NCBI GenBank assembly: GCA_003240855.1
Contig: QFNN01000030.1
Span: 1 to 27,779 of the forward strand
Direction of reading: 5' to 3'
Length of the DNA: 27,779 nt
Origin: Sphingomonas sanxanigenens
GTDB taxonomy: Bacteria > Pseudomonadota > Alphaproteobacteria > Sphingomonadales > Sphingomonadaceae
In this document: one piece after another, positions 1 to 6,928 of the stretch
How the letters are laid out: each line of letters starts with the position of its first letter
Numbering within the stretch: position 1 is the stretch's first letter
The notes under the pieces: model-generated
What the model was told of the DNA's origin: nothing
The model's input: the letters and a program-made list of their open reading frames with translations, nothing else
Databases searched by the model: none
Made by a program: the position numbers and the translations under genes

Positions 1-247
1 GATGCTGGAGCTGCTCTCGCTCCGCAAGGGCACGACGCTCACCAAGGAAATGTTCCTCAACCATCTGTACGGCGGGATGGACGAGCCCGAGCTGAAGATC
101 ATCGACGTCTTTATCTGCAAGCTTCGCAAGAAGCTGAGCCTCGCCTGCAGCGGCGACAATTATATCGAGACCGTCTGGGGCCGCGGCTATGTGCTGCGCG
201 ATCCGGACGAAGAGTTCGTGGCGGAGCCGATCGCCGCGGTCGCCTGA
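1..247 (+). CDS. ctrA: Cell-cycle response regulator CtrA, C-terminal part (5' end outside window)
   Basis: This is the C-terminal DNA-binding half of CtrA, the OmpR-family master regulator of the alphaproteobacterial cell cycle, which binds TTAA-type sites to control division, motility and replication genes. About 81 residues are visible. They form the winged-helix output domain: the recognition-helix region reads ELKIIDVFICKLRKKL, followed by the wing with ETVWGRGYVL, both highly conserved in CtrA. The receiver domain lies to the left of the window. The reading frame is open from base 2, so the Met at base 2 is internal and not a start. The acidic, Ala-rich tail ends in TGA. A strong hairpin terminator follows within 30 bases, so ctrA does not read into the next gene. 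I am sure of the family and confident of CtrA itself. Confidence 0.93.
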   Translation, partial: MLELLSLRKGTTLTKEMFLNHLYGGMDEPELKIIDVFICKLRKKLSLACSGDNYIETVWGRGYVLRDPDEEFVAEPIAAVA

Positions 248-273
248 TCCGTCATTCAAAGCATCCAGAGCAG

Positions 274-302
274 AAGGCCGGCGGGAAATCGCCGGCCTTT
301 TT
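274..302 (+). terminator. Rho-independent terminator of ctrA
   Basis: A perfect 10-bp GC-rich stem (274-283 with 290-299) encloses a 6-base loop and ends in a run of five T (298-302). It lies 26 bases after the ctrA stop codon. This is a textbook intrinsic terminator. Confidence 0.9.
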
Positions 303-374
303 GCATCTCCATCGCGCGTCTTAACGCTTTGCTCAGCGCTGACCGGCTAGGCTCGGGCCGACAGAAGAGCGCCC

Positions 375-1367
375 ATGCAAGCCGCAATCGCCTCGATTTT
401 TCAGACCATGCACCCGATCGCCGAAGCCGTCGTCGGGCGAGCTGCCGCCATGTTCCTGTCGCCCGCGTCGCTGCTGTCGGTTCAGGCGATGGGGTGCGCG
501 CTGCTGATCGCCCTCATCTTCACCGTGTCGCGCAGGCGGCGTGACAGGCCGCTGCGCCTGCGCGTCATCCGCAAGGCGCTGTTCCCGCGCCGCCTGATCG
601 CCAGCCGCTCCGGGCGTGCGGATATCAAGATGTTCCTGTTCAACGCCCTGGCCGCGACAAGCCTGTTCGGCTGGGCGATCATTTCGGCAGGAAGCGTCTA
701 TCGCGGCGTCGGCCTCATGCTGACGGCGCTGTTCGGATCAGCGCCGGCCGCGCCCATTCCCCATTGGCTCGGCATGGGGATCGCCACGATCACGCTCTTT
801 CTGGCGTTTGAATTCGCCTATTGGCTCGATCATTTCCTGTCGCACAAGATTCCGCTGCTCTGGCACTTCCACAAGGTGCACCACAGCGCTGAATCGCTTT
901 CGCCGCTGACCAATTACCGCATCCATCCGGTCAACAGCGTCATCTTCATCAACATCGTCGCGCTGGTGACGGGAAGCGCCGGCGCGGCGCTGACCTTTCT
1001 GCTCGGCGGCGAGCCCGGGCTGCTGACGATCGGCGGCGTCAACATTCTCCTCGTCGCGAGCACCTGGCTGCTCACCCATTTGCTCCACACGCATTTGTGG
1101 ATCGCCTTTCGCGGCCCGGCGGGCCGGCTTTTCCAGAGCCCGGCGCATCATCAATTGCATCATTCCTCAGCGCCCGCGCACCATGACTGTAATTTCGGCG
1201 CCAGCCTCGCGCTGTTCGATTGGCTGTTCGGCACGCTCATCATCCCGCCGCGCAAACGCCCAGACTTCCTTTTCGGCGTGACCGGCGAAACCCCGCCGGT
1301 CTTCGCCCAGGCCGCCGGCGCCTCGCCCGCTGCGGCCCCGGCGCTCAAAAGGCGCACGCTTTCCTGA
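375..1367 (+). CDS. Sterol desaturase / fatty acid hydroxylase family membrane protein
   Basis: A 330-residue integral membrane di-iron protein of the sterol desaturase/fatty-acid hydroxylase superfamily. These enzymes hydroxylate or desaturate lipid chains at the membrane face. The metal-binding histidine clusters are in the usual order: HFLSH at about 153-157, HKVHH at 166-170 and HHQLHH at 258-263, with a further HHD at 269-271. Hydrophobic segments lie near 38-51, 88-106, 115-150, 186-215 and 218-238, and a basic stretch of about 30 residues follows the first of them. The ATG at 375 has only a weak upstream purine tract; an internal ATG at 408 is an alternative start. The gene stands alone between the ctrA terminator and the ATP-grasp operon. 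The substrate cannot be told from sequence. It is not closely similar to the second hydroxylase at 24131-24901. Confidence 0.85.
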   Translation: MQAAIASIFQTMHPIAEAVVGRAAAMFLSPASLLSVQAMGCALLIALIFTVSRRRRDRPLRLRVIRKALFPRRLIASRSGRADIKMFLFNALAATSLFGWAIISAGSVYRGVGLMLTALFGSAPAAPIPHWLGMGIATITLFLAFEFAYWLDHFLSHKIPLLWHFHKVHHSAESLSPLTNYRIHPVNSVIFINIVALVTGSAGAALTFLLGGEPGLLTIGGVNILLVASTWLLTHLLHTHLWIAFRGPAGRLFQSPAHHQLHHSSAPAHHDCNFGASLALFDWLFGTLIIPPRKRPDFLFGVTGETPPVFAQAAGASPAAAPALKRRTLS

Positions 1368-1453
1368 ACCCCGATCGTCCAACCCCTTGTGCGCTGCAAA
1401 AAATCGTCGCAGTCTGACGCCAATCAGCAGTGGCTGTTCGTTCGGGAGCGTGA

Positions 1454-2938
1454 ATGGCGGGACGTAGGGCGTTCGACGAAATCTGGGGCTCGGGCAAAAG
1501 CGCGGCGCCCCGACCGCAATTTGCCTCGCTCGCGCGGTGGATGGAGGAAACCTCGACGACCGAGCTTCTCCGCCGCCAGCAATCCGCCGAACAGACCTTC
1601 CGCCAGCTCGGCATCACCTTCGCCGTCTATGGCGATGCCGACGCGGCCGAGCGCATCATTCCCTTCGACATCGTTCCGCGCGTCTTTACCGCATCCGAAT
1701 GGGAACGCCTCTCGGTCGGGCTGGTCCAGCGCGTCGAGGCGATCAACGCCTTCCTTGCAGACATTTACGGCCCGCGTAAGATTCTCGCGGACGGGATCCT
1801 GCCGCCCGATCTGATCCTCGGCAATCCACAGTTCCGGCCCGAGATCGCCGGCGCTCATCCGCCGCACGGCATCTATGCGCATATCTGCGGCATCGATATG
1901 GTCCGCACCGGCCCCTACGACTTCTTCGTGCTTGAGGATAATGCGCGCACGCCGTCGGGCGTGTCCTACATGCTCGAAAATCGCGAGGCGATGATCCGCC
2001 TGTGCCCCGAGCTTTTCCGCCAGTATCGCGTCGCGGCGGTCGACAGCTACCCCGATCTGCTGCTGGAAACGATGCGCTCGGTCGCGCCGCCGCACACCGG
2101 CGCCGATCCGGTCTGCGTCGTGCTGACCCCCGGCCATTTCAACTCGGCCTATTACGAACACAGCTTCCTTGCCGACACGATGGGCGTGGAGCTGGTCGAG
2201 GCCGCCGACCTTGAGGTGGACGAGGACATGGTCTGGATGCGGACCATATCGGGCCGCGTGAAGGTCGACGTCATCTATCGCCGCGTCGACGATGACTTCC
2301 TCGATCCGCTGGTTTTCCGCCCCGATTCGATGCTGGGCGTGCCGGGGCTGATCGCGGCCTATGCAGCGGGCAATGTCACGATCATCAACGCACCCGGCAC
2401 CGGCATTGCCGACGACAAGGCGATCTACAGCTATATGCCGGAAATCGTTCGCTATTATTCGGGCGGAGAGGCGACCCTGCCCAATGTCGAGACCTGGCGC
2501 TGCCGCGAACCGGAGGCGCTCAGATATGTCCTCGAACATCTGCCCGATCTGGTGGTGAAACTGGTCGACGGATCGGGCGGCTATGGGATGCTCGTCGGCC
2601 CCACCGCGTCGAGGAAGGAGATCGAGGATTTCCGCGCCGCGCTGATCGCCGAGCCGCAGCGCTATATCGCGCAGCCAACCCTCGCCCTGTCGACCGTGCC
2701 GACGCTGACGCAGGATGGCGTCGCGCCGCGCCATGTCGATTTCCGTCCCTTCGTCCTTACCGGATCGAAAGGCGTGAAGATCGTCCCCGGCGGCCTCACC
2801 CGCGTCGCGCTGCGCGAAGGGTCGCTGGTCGTCAATTCCAGCCAGGGCGGCGGCACCAAGGACAGTTTCGTGTTGCTCGACGAAGGCGAATGTCCGCCGG
2901 CGTCGCCGCCCGAGGCGCAGACTCAGGTGCAGCAATAA
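1454..2938 (+). CDS. Circularly permuted ATP-grasp protein of the Anbu locus
   Basis: A 494-residue protein of the circularly permuted ATP-grasp type 2 family (formerly DUF404/DUF407). The family is predicted to form amide bonds between a carboxylate and an amine using ATP, although I know of no defined substrate. Family landmarks are visible: a FDEIW opening, the glycine-poor N-terminal half ending in PPHGIYAHICGIDMVRTG, then VLEDNARTPSGVSYMLENR, a late lysine/glycine region KLVDGSGGYGMLVGP, and a C-terminal SSQGGGTKDSFVL. The start is set by GGGAG at 1444-1448, 5 bases before the ATG. Its stop codon overlaps the ATG of the alpha-E gene by one base (TAATG), so the two are translationally coupled. 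It is first in an alpha-E, transglutaminase-like, Anbu peptidase array. The large antisense reading frame over it is a codon-bias shadow. Confidence 0.93.
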   Translation: MAGRRAFDEIWGSGKSAAPRPQFASLARWMEETSTTELLRRQQSAEQTFRQLGITFAVYGDADAAERIIPFDIVPRVFTASEWERLSVGLVQRVEAINAFLADIYGPRKILADGILPPDLILGNPQFRPEIAGAHPPHGIYAHICGIDMVRTGPYDFFVLEDNARTPSGVSYMLENREAMIRLCPELFRQYRVAAVDSYPDLLLETMRSVAPPHTGADPVCVVLTPGHFNSAYYEHSFLADTMGVELVEAADLEVDEDMVWMRTISGRVKVDVIYRRVDDDFLDPLVFRPDSMLGVPGLIAAYAAGNVTIINAPGTGIADDKAIYSYMPEIVRYYSGGEATLPNVETWRCREPEALRYVLEHLPDLVVKLVDGSGGYGMLVGPTASRKEIEDFRAALIAEPQRYIAQPTLALSTVPTLTQDGVAPRHVDFRPFVLTGSKGVKIVPGGLTRVALREGSLVVNSSQGGGTKDSFVLLDEGECPPASPPEAQTQVQQ

Positions 2939-3873
2939 TGCTCTCGCGCACCGCATCCTGCCTGTACTGGCTCGGCCGCTATGTCGAACGCGCCGATTTC
3001 ACCGCCCGCCTCGTCGAGGCGACCGTCCGGCTCGACGCCTTGTCCGCGCGCCCGGCCGGCGAAGCCGCCTGGCAAAGCGCGCTGATCGTCACCGGCGCCG
3101 ACGAAGCTTTCGCCGCGACCGGGGAGACGCTGACCGCACACAGCGTCGCGCGCTTCCTTACGCTGTCGGACACGCATCCGGGATCGATCGTCAGTTGCCT
3201 GTCGATGGCGCGCAACAACGCCCGCGCCGTCCGCACCGCGCTTACGCGTGAAGCCTGGACCGCGATCAACCGCGCCTGGCTGATCTTCAGCAACAGGTCG
3301 AGCCCCGGCGGCACGCAGGCCACGCTCAACCTTGCCGAGCAGACCAAGGCCGAGACGCGCGGTTTCGAGGGCGCGATGCACCGCATGATGCGCGATCAGG
3401 CGAGCTGGTTCGTCCAGCTCGGCTCGGCGATCGAGCGCGCCGACAACACCGCGCGCCTGCTCGACGTCAAATATCACCTGTTGCTGCCGGCGGGCGAAAC
3501 GGTCGGCGGCACCGTCGATCGCGATCAATGGACGACGATCCTCCAGACCGTCTCCGCCGTCACCGCCTACCGCTGGCTCTACCGCGAGGGATTGCGCCCC
3601 GCCGACGTCGTCGAGCTGCTCGTCGTCCGGCGCGAGCTGCCGCGCTCGCTCGCCGCCGCCTGTGAGGAAGTGGTCAACCTGCTCAACGCGCTCGCCAAGC
3701 GCATGGGATTGCAGGGCCAGGCCGACCGCATGGCGCGCGCGCGCCTGTCTCATTTCGCGCGGCTCACCGTCGAGCAGATCTTCGCGCAGGGTTTCCATGA
3801 ATATCTCGGCGCGTTCATCGATGAGAATGCCGAGCTGGACGGCGCGATCGCCCGCCAGTTCCGGTTTTTCTGA
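2938..3873 (+). CDS. Alpha-E domain protein of the Anbu locus
   Basis: A 311-residue all-helical protein of the alpha-E family (DUF403). These proteins are found almost only beside ATP-grasp and transglutaminase-like partners; their biochemical role is unknown. The start is the ATG at 2938, which overlaps the preceding stop and gives the family's invariant opening MLSRTASCLYWLGRYVERAD. An upstream in-frame ATG at 2890 would add 16 residues inside the ATP-grasp gene and is not supported. A second typical segment is SAIERADNTARLLDVKYHLL near residues 162-181, an internal echo of the N-terminal ERAD-TARL motif, as is usual for the family. It ends FFQ-like (RQFRFF), and its TGA overlaps the next ATG (TGATG). 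The overlaps on both sides argue for stoichiometric co-expression with the ATP-grasp and transglutaminase-like proteins. Confidence 0.93.
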   Translation: MLSRTASCLYWLGRYVERADFTARLVEATVRLDALSARPAGEAAWQSALIVTGADEAFAATGETLTAHSVARFLTLSDTHPGSIVSCLSMARNNARAVRTALTREAWTAINRAWLIFSNRSSPGGTQATLNLAEQTKAETRGFEGAMHRMMRDQASWFVQLGSAIERADNTARLLDVKYHLLLPAGETVGGTVDRDQWTTILQTVSAVTAYRWLYREGLRPADVVELLVVRRELPRSLAAACEEVVNLLNALAKRMGLQGQADRMARARLSHFARLTVEQIFAQGFHEYLGAFIDENAELDGAIARQFRFF

Positions 3874-4673
3874 TGCGCATCGCGGTGGATCATCGCACCA
3901 GCTATTGCTTCACCGAGCCGCAGGCGCGCGTCGTCCAGTTGCTGCGCATGACGCCGCAGGACCATGAATCGCAATCGGTGATCGACTGGCGGATCGATGT
4001 CGATTGCGACACGCGGCTGCGCGAGCATCTCGACGGCTACGGCAATGTCGTGACGATGCTCTATATCGACGGGCCGATCGATCGAATCGACATCACCGTC
4101 CATGGCGAAGTGCTGACCGAGGACCGCAACGGCATCCTCGCGGACACTTATGAGCCGCTGCCGCCCTCGCTCTATCTGCGCCTCACGCCGCTTACTGCCT
4201 ATAATGATCGCATCTGCGAGTTCGCCCGCGCCAATGCGCGCGGCGGCGACCGGATAGAGAGGCTTCACGCGCTCAACAAGGCGATCCGCGTCCACGCCGC
4301 CTTCGTCGATTGCCGCGTCGATCCCCAGCGCACCGCCGCCGACCTTTTCCGCCAGCGCCGCGGGGTAGCGCGCGATTTCGCGCATCTTTTCATCGCCGCC
4401 GCGCGCGGCATCGGGGTGCCGGCGCGCTACGTCTCGGGCCACTGCCTCAGCCTCGGCGCGCCCAGCCGCATGACGGCCCATGCCTGGGCCGAGGCCTATC
4501 TCGACGATCTCGGCTGGGTCGGTTTCGATCCCGCAGTAGGCCTCAGCCCGGACGAGACCTATGTCCGCGTCGCCTGCGGGATCGATGCGACCCACGCCAT
4601 GCCGATCAGCGGATCGCGCGTCGGCGGCGGCGCCGAACTGCTCGATGTCGATGTCCGCGTCGGGCGGGCCTAA
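3873..4673 (+). CDS. Transglutaminase-like protein of the Anbu locus, catalytic Cys replaced by Ala
   Basis: A 266-residue bacterial transglutaminase-like protein. An N-terminal beta-rich domain (about 1-110) opens with the usual RIAVDHRTSYCF, followed by the papain-like core (about 115-225). The family catalytic triad is Cys-His-Asp. The His (TAHAWAEAYL, H203) and Asp (GFDPA, D219) are present. At the Cys position, where the family normally reads GVCQDFAH, this protein reads GVARDFAH: Ala166, codon GCG at 4368-4370. Surrounding residues, including ARYVSGH, are well kept, so this is not decay and the frame is intact. If the base calls are right, the protein should lack acyl-transfer or protease activity and may bind a peptide or isopeptide instead. 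Its start overlaps the alpha-E stop. Family is certain; loss of activity is inferred. Confidence 0.9.
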   Translation: MRIAVDHRTSYCFTEPQARVVQLLRMTPQDHESQSVIDWRIDVDCDTRLREHLDGYGNVVTMLYIDGPIDRIDITVHGEVLTEDRNGILADTYEPLPPSLYLRLTPLTAYNDRICEFARANARGGDRIERLHALNKAIRVHAAFVDCRVDPQRTAADLFRQRRGVARDFAHLFIAAARGIGVPARYVSGHCLSLGAPSRMTAHAWAEAYLDDLGWVGFDPAVGLSPDETYVRVACGIDATHAMPISGSRVGGGAELLDVDVRVGRA

Positions 4674-4785
4674 CCCGCCGTTCATGTCAGGCGCCGGCGA
4701 GACGCGCCTCCCGCCTTCGCTCCATGCGAACGCTTCGCTATAGACGGTCGGTGATCGGGCAGCTTGCCCTAATCGGGGAACGCCA
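4674..4785 (+). promoter_or_regulatory. Short gap before the Anbu peptidase gene, with possible weak promoter
   Basis: This 112-base gap separates the three overlapping genes from the peptidase gene. A TATAGA at 4739-4744 could be a -10 element, but the -35 region (near 4715-4720) matches poorly. A good ribosome binding site, GGGGAA at 4775-4780, precedes the ATG at 4786. There is no obvious terminator in the gap, so read-through from the upstream genes is likely as well. Confidence 0.3.
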
Positions 4786-5532
4786 ATGACTTATTGCGTC
4801 GGATTGCGCCCGGCCTCCGGGCTGGTGATGATCGCCGATACGCGCACCAATGCGGGCGTCGACAATATTTCCACTTATCGCAAGCTGCACATATTGGTGG
4901 AAAGCGAGGATCGGCTGATCGTGCTGGCCTCGGCCGGCAGCCTATCGGTCACGCAGGCGATGCTGGCCCTGCTCGGCGAAGGGCTGGCGCCCGAGCATAG
5001 CGACGAATGTCCGCGCACGCTTTCCACCGTCCCCACCCTTTTCCGCGCTGCGCAGCTTGTCGGCGAAGCCGTCTCGCTCGCGCGCAAGCCCATCGACCAG
5101 ACGCTTGAGGGCACGGGGATCAACGCCGATGTCACTTTGCTCCTGGGCGGCCGCATCGGCAACGCGCCGCTCGGCCTCTACCTCATCTATGGCGAGGGCA
5201 ATTTCATCGAATATAGCGCCGACAGTCCCTTCCTCCAGATCGGCGAACGCAAATATGGCAAGCCGATGCTCGATCGCGCGCTCGACTGGGATACGCCGCT
5301 CGACGAGGCGGTGAAGATCGGCCTCATCTCCTTCGACGCCGCGATGCGCTCCAACCTGTCGGTCGGTCGCCCGCTCGATCTCATCGCCATCCCTGCCGAT
5401 CGCGCCCGCCCCGTGGTGAAACGCCGGATCGAAGAGGACGACGATTACTACAACATGCTCTCGCACCGCTGGGGCGAACTTCTCAACGAGGCGCGCAATG
5501 CAATCCCCGACCCGCCCTTCATGAAAGGCTGA
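4786..5532 (+). CDS. Anbu proteasome-like peptidase
   Basis: A 248-residue Anbu ('ancestral beta subunit', also called bacterial proteasome homologue) Ntn-hydrolase. It opens MTYCVGL, so removal of Met exposes Thr2 as the N-terminal nucleophile with no propeptide, as in known Anbu proteins. The classic proteasome pattern follows: Asp18 in IADTRTNAG and Lys33 in STYRKLH, then the LASAGSLS strand-loop and the GE-rich middle. The C-terminus is long and acidic (EEDDDYYN). Anbu particles are reported to form open-ring or helical assemblies, with weak or no activity on standard proteasome substrates. Synteny with ATP-grasp, alpha-E and transglutaminase-like genes is the family hallmark and suggests it acts on their product. 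It converges on the PEP-CTERM gene with a gap of only 20 bases. Confidence 0.95.
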   Translation: MTYCVGLRPASGLVMIADTRTNAGVDNISTYRKLHILVESEDRLIVLASAGSLSVTQAMLALLGEGLAPEHSDECPRTLSTVPTLFRAAQLVGEAVSLARKPIDQTLEGTGINADVTLLLGGRIGNAPLGLYLIYGEGNFIEYSADSPFLQIGERKYGKPMLDRALDWDTPLDEAVKIGLISFDAAMRSNLSVGRPLDLIAIPADRARPVVKRRIEEDDDYYNMLSHRWGELLNEARNAIPDPPFMKG

Positions 5533-5552
5533 GGCAGCGCCTCACACGCAGA

Positions 5553-6104
5553 TCAGGCCCGCGCCAGCCCGGCCCGCCGCCGCAGCGCAGCGCCGGCCAG
5601 CCCGAAACCGCCGATCATCATGGCCCAGGTCGCGGGCTCTGGAACCGTCGTTGCGTTGGTGGTCACTGTATAATTGATCGGCAAATTCGCGCCATCGGCA
5701 TAAATTACGAAGCCAAGGGAATAGGTATAATATTTCGTGATCTCGCTACCCTTGATTATTGCGAAGTTGCCTGGGTTGAAAAAGCTGTATTGCACGAACC
5801 CGTTAGATCCATGAATAAAGAAATCACTCGTCGTGTCATTGCCGCCGGCCCATCGTATAGGGTCGAGTTCATATGTATTGTAGCTTTGCGTGTAAACGAC
5901 CCAGATTTTAAGACTGTCTGGCACACTATCGAACTGGATCGACATCGAATAATAGGTCGGACGTTTCAGGTCCGGTGTCGGCTCGAAACGGATACTTTCA
6001 CTCAGTTGGCCGCCAGCACCCAATGTCCCGGTATAGGTTAGTGCCTGTCCCGGCCCCGCGGTCAGCAGCACTAGTGCTGCCGCCAGAATCGAAGCAAATC
6101 GCAT
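5553..6104 (-). CDS. PEPxxWA-CTERM sorting-signal exported protein 1
   Basis: A 183-residue exported protein with an N-terminal signal peptide (MRFASILAAALVLLTAGPGQA, cleaved near residue 21) and a C-terminal sorting region. The sorting region has VPEPATWAMMIGGFGLAG, a hydrophobic helix and an RRRAG basic tail: the PEPxxWA-CTERM pattern of alphaproteobacteria, recognised by exosortase-type transpeptidases and linked to export and exopolysaccharide. No exosortase gene is in the window. The middle (about 22-150) is Tyr/Ser/Thr-rich and predicted beta, with no recognisable enzyme motif. A strong ribosome binding site (GGGGAG, minus strand, at 6109-6114) sits 4 bases from the ATG. It is tandem with, and C-terminally almost identical at DNA level to, the gene at 6230-6805. 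Function of the mature domain is unknown. Confidence 0.88.
   Translation of the reverse strand: MRFASILAAALVLLTAGPGQALTYTGTLGAGGQLSESIRFEPTPDLKRPTYYSMSIQFDSVPDSLKIWVVYTQSYNTYELDPIRWAGGNDTTSDFFIHGSNGFVQYSFFNPGNFAIIKGSEITKYYTYSLGFVIYADGANLPINYTVTTNATTVPEPATWAMMIGGFGLAGAALRRRAGLARA
5572..5639 (-). repeat. 68-bp direct repeat, copy 1 (sorting-signal coding segment)
   Basis: This segment matches 6255-6322 at 67 of 68 positions (the only difference is 5631 against 6314). It codes for the PEPATWA, transmembrane and basic-tail part of the sorting signal. The rest of the two genes shows no comparable nucleotide identity. Confidence 0.9.
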
Positions 6105-6229
6105 ATCGCTCCCCTGATTTAGAAGAGAATTACGCCTTTACTGCCTGGCGACCCTTTCGGCCCGCCTCGATGCCGTGCGGGTTTGTACCGACACGCGGGG
6201 ATTCCCGCTTCAGTTCATCGACGACGCGC

Positions 6230-6805
6230 TCAAGCCCGCGCCGTCTTGACGTTCGCCCGCCGCCGCAGCGCAGCGCCGGCCAGCCCGAAACCGCCGATCA
6301 TCATGGCCCAGGTTGCGGGCTCGGGCACTGCCGTAATTGACGAAAACAACCGGACGGTATCCGACGTCGTGTTGAAATACAGGTCGACGCCGTTGCCCCA
6401 GACATCGAATCTCTCGGCGCAGATCTCGCCGATCGGGCCGCCCGACGCGCAGTTATTGTAGCTTTTCGGGGCCCAGACCGTGATCGTCGTGAGCAAGGGC
6501 GTGATCACCTGCTCATAGCGGAACGGAAAATCGCGCGATGCGAAGGTCCATCCTCCGTCGAAATAGCGCGTCGTGTGATCCGCCTGGTTTGGCGGCGAAA
6601 GGGAGACCGTCGTGTTGGGATCGTCCGCTTCGAGACGGAAGGTCCAGACATAGGTGATCGCATCCGAGGGAAGCGAATAGTCATCGAAAAACGGCGCGAG
6701 ATCGATCGGATAATCACAACCATTCTGGCAGCCAAAAGGCCCTGCCTGCGCCGGCATCGCAAACAGCAAAGTGGCCGCCGCGCCTAGGATCGTAGCGAAT
6801 CGCAT
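6230..6805 (-). CDS. PEPxxWA-CTERM sorting-signal exported protein 2
   Basis: A 191-residue paralogue of the neighbouring PEPxxWA-CTERM protein. The signal peptide MRFATILGAAATLLFAMPAQA is similar to its partner's and is cleaved before GPFGCQNGC. The mature domain has two paired Cys near the N-terminus and two more in the middle (NNCASGG, EICAERF), which could form disulfides; the partner lacks them. Strand-rich segments with TVSLSPPNQ and a final DTVRLFSSITA lead to VPEPATWAMMIGGFG and the RRRA basic tail. GGGGG (6812-6816, read on the minus strand as the SD) precedes the ATG. The mature domains have diverged strongly while signal peptide and sorting tail are kept. I cannot assign a function beyond surface or matrix localisation. 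Confidence 0.87.
   Translation of the reverse strand: MRFATILGAAATLLFAMPAQAGPFGCQNGCDYPIDLAPFFDDYSLPSDAITYVWTFRLEADDPNTTVSLSPPNQADHTTRYFDGGWTFASRDFPFRYEQVITPLLTTITVWAPKSYNNCASGGPIGEICAERFDVWGNGVDLYFNTTSDTVRLFSSITAVPEPATWAMMIGGFGLAGAALRRRANVKTARA
6255..6322 (-). repeat. 68-bp direct repeat, copy 2 (sorting-signal coding segment)
   Basis: Second copy of the repeat at 5572-5639, offset by 683 bases, with a single synonymous-type difference in the shared block. It is consistent with tandem duplication followed by gene conversion, or with recombination restricted to the sorting-signal cassette. Confidence 0.9.
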
Positions 6806-6838
6806 CCTGTATCCCCCTGTTGCGAATACAATGATGCC

Positions 6839-6848
6839 ATGACGTCAT
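6839..6848. promoter_or_regulatory. Perfect palindrome ATGACGTCAT upstream of PEP-CTERM gene 2
   Basis: A 10-bp perfect palindrome lies about 34 bases upstream of the start codon of the gene ending at 6805, in the short gap to bpt. The same 8-base core TGACGTCA recurs at 7716-7723, just before the bpt start. It could be a binding site for a dimeric regulator; no regulator is identified. Confidence 0.3.
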
Positions 6849-6928
6849 TACTGTCCAGCGAAACCCGAGGCCCGTCTCCATTCCGGACATGTCTCTGGTC
6901 GCGCTTGTCGGATTCCGGCTCGGGTCGT

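Noticed and set aside
321..353. TTAAC half-site and possible -35/-10 before the desaturase gene, considered as a CtrA site
   Set aside because: Only one half-site is present, without the second TTAA at the right distance, and the promoter-like boxes have the wrong spacing.
2890..2937. Upstream ATG for the alpha-E protein adding 16 residues
   Set aside because: The extension lies inside the ATP-grasp gene and destroys the family's conserved N-terminus; the overlapping ATG at 2938 is the better start.
1424..2956. Long minus-strand open frame (about 510 codons) opposite the ATP-grasp gene
   Set aside because: It lies fully antisense to a well-recognised gene, its product is Arg/Asp/Gly-rich without any family motif, and such frames are expected from strong GC3 bias.
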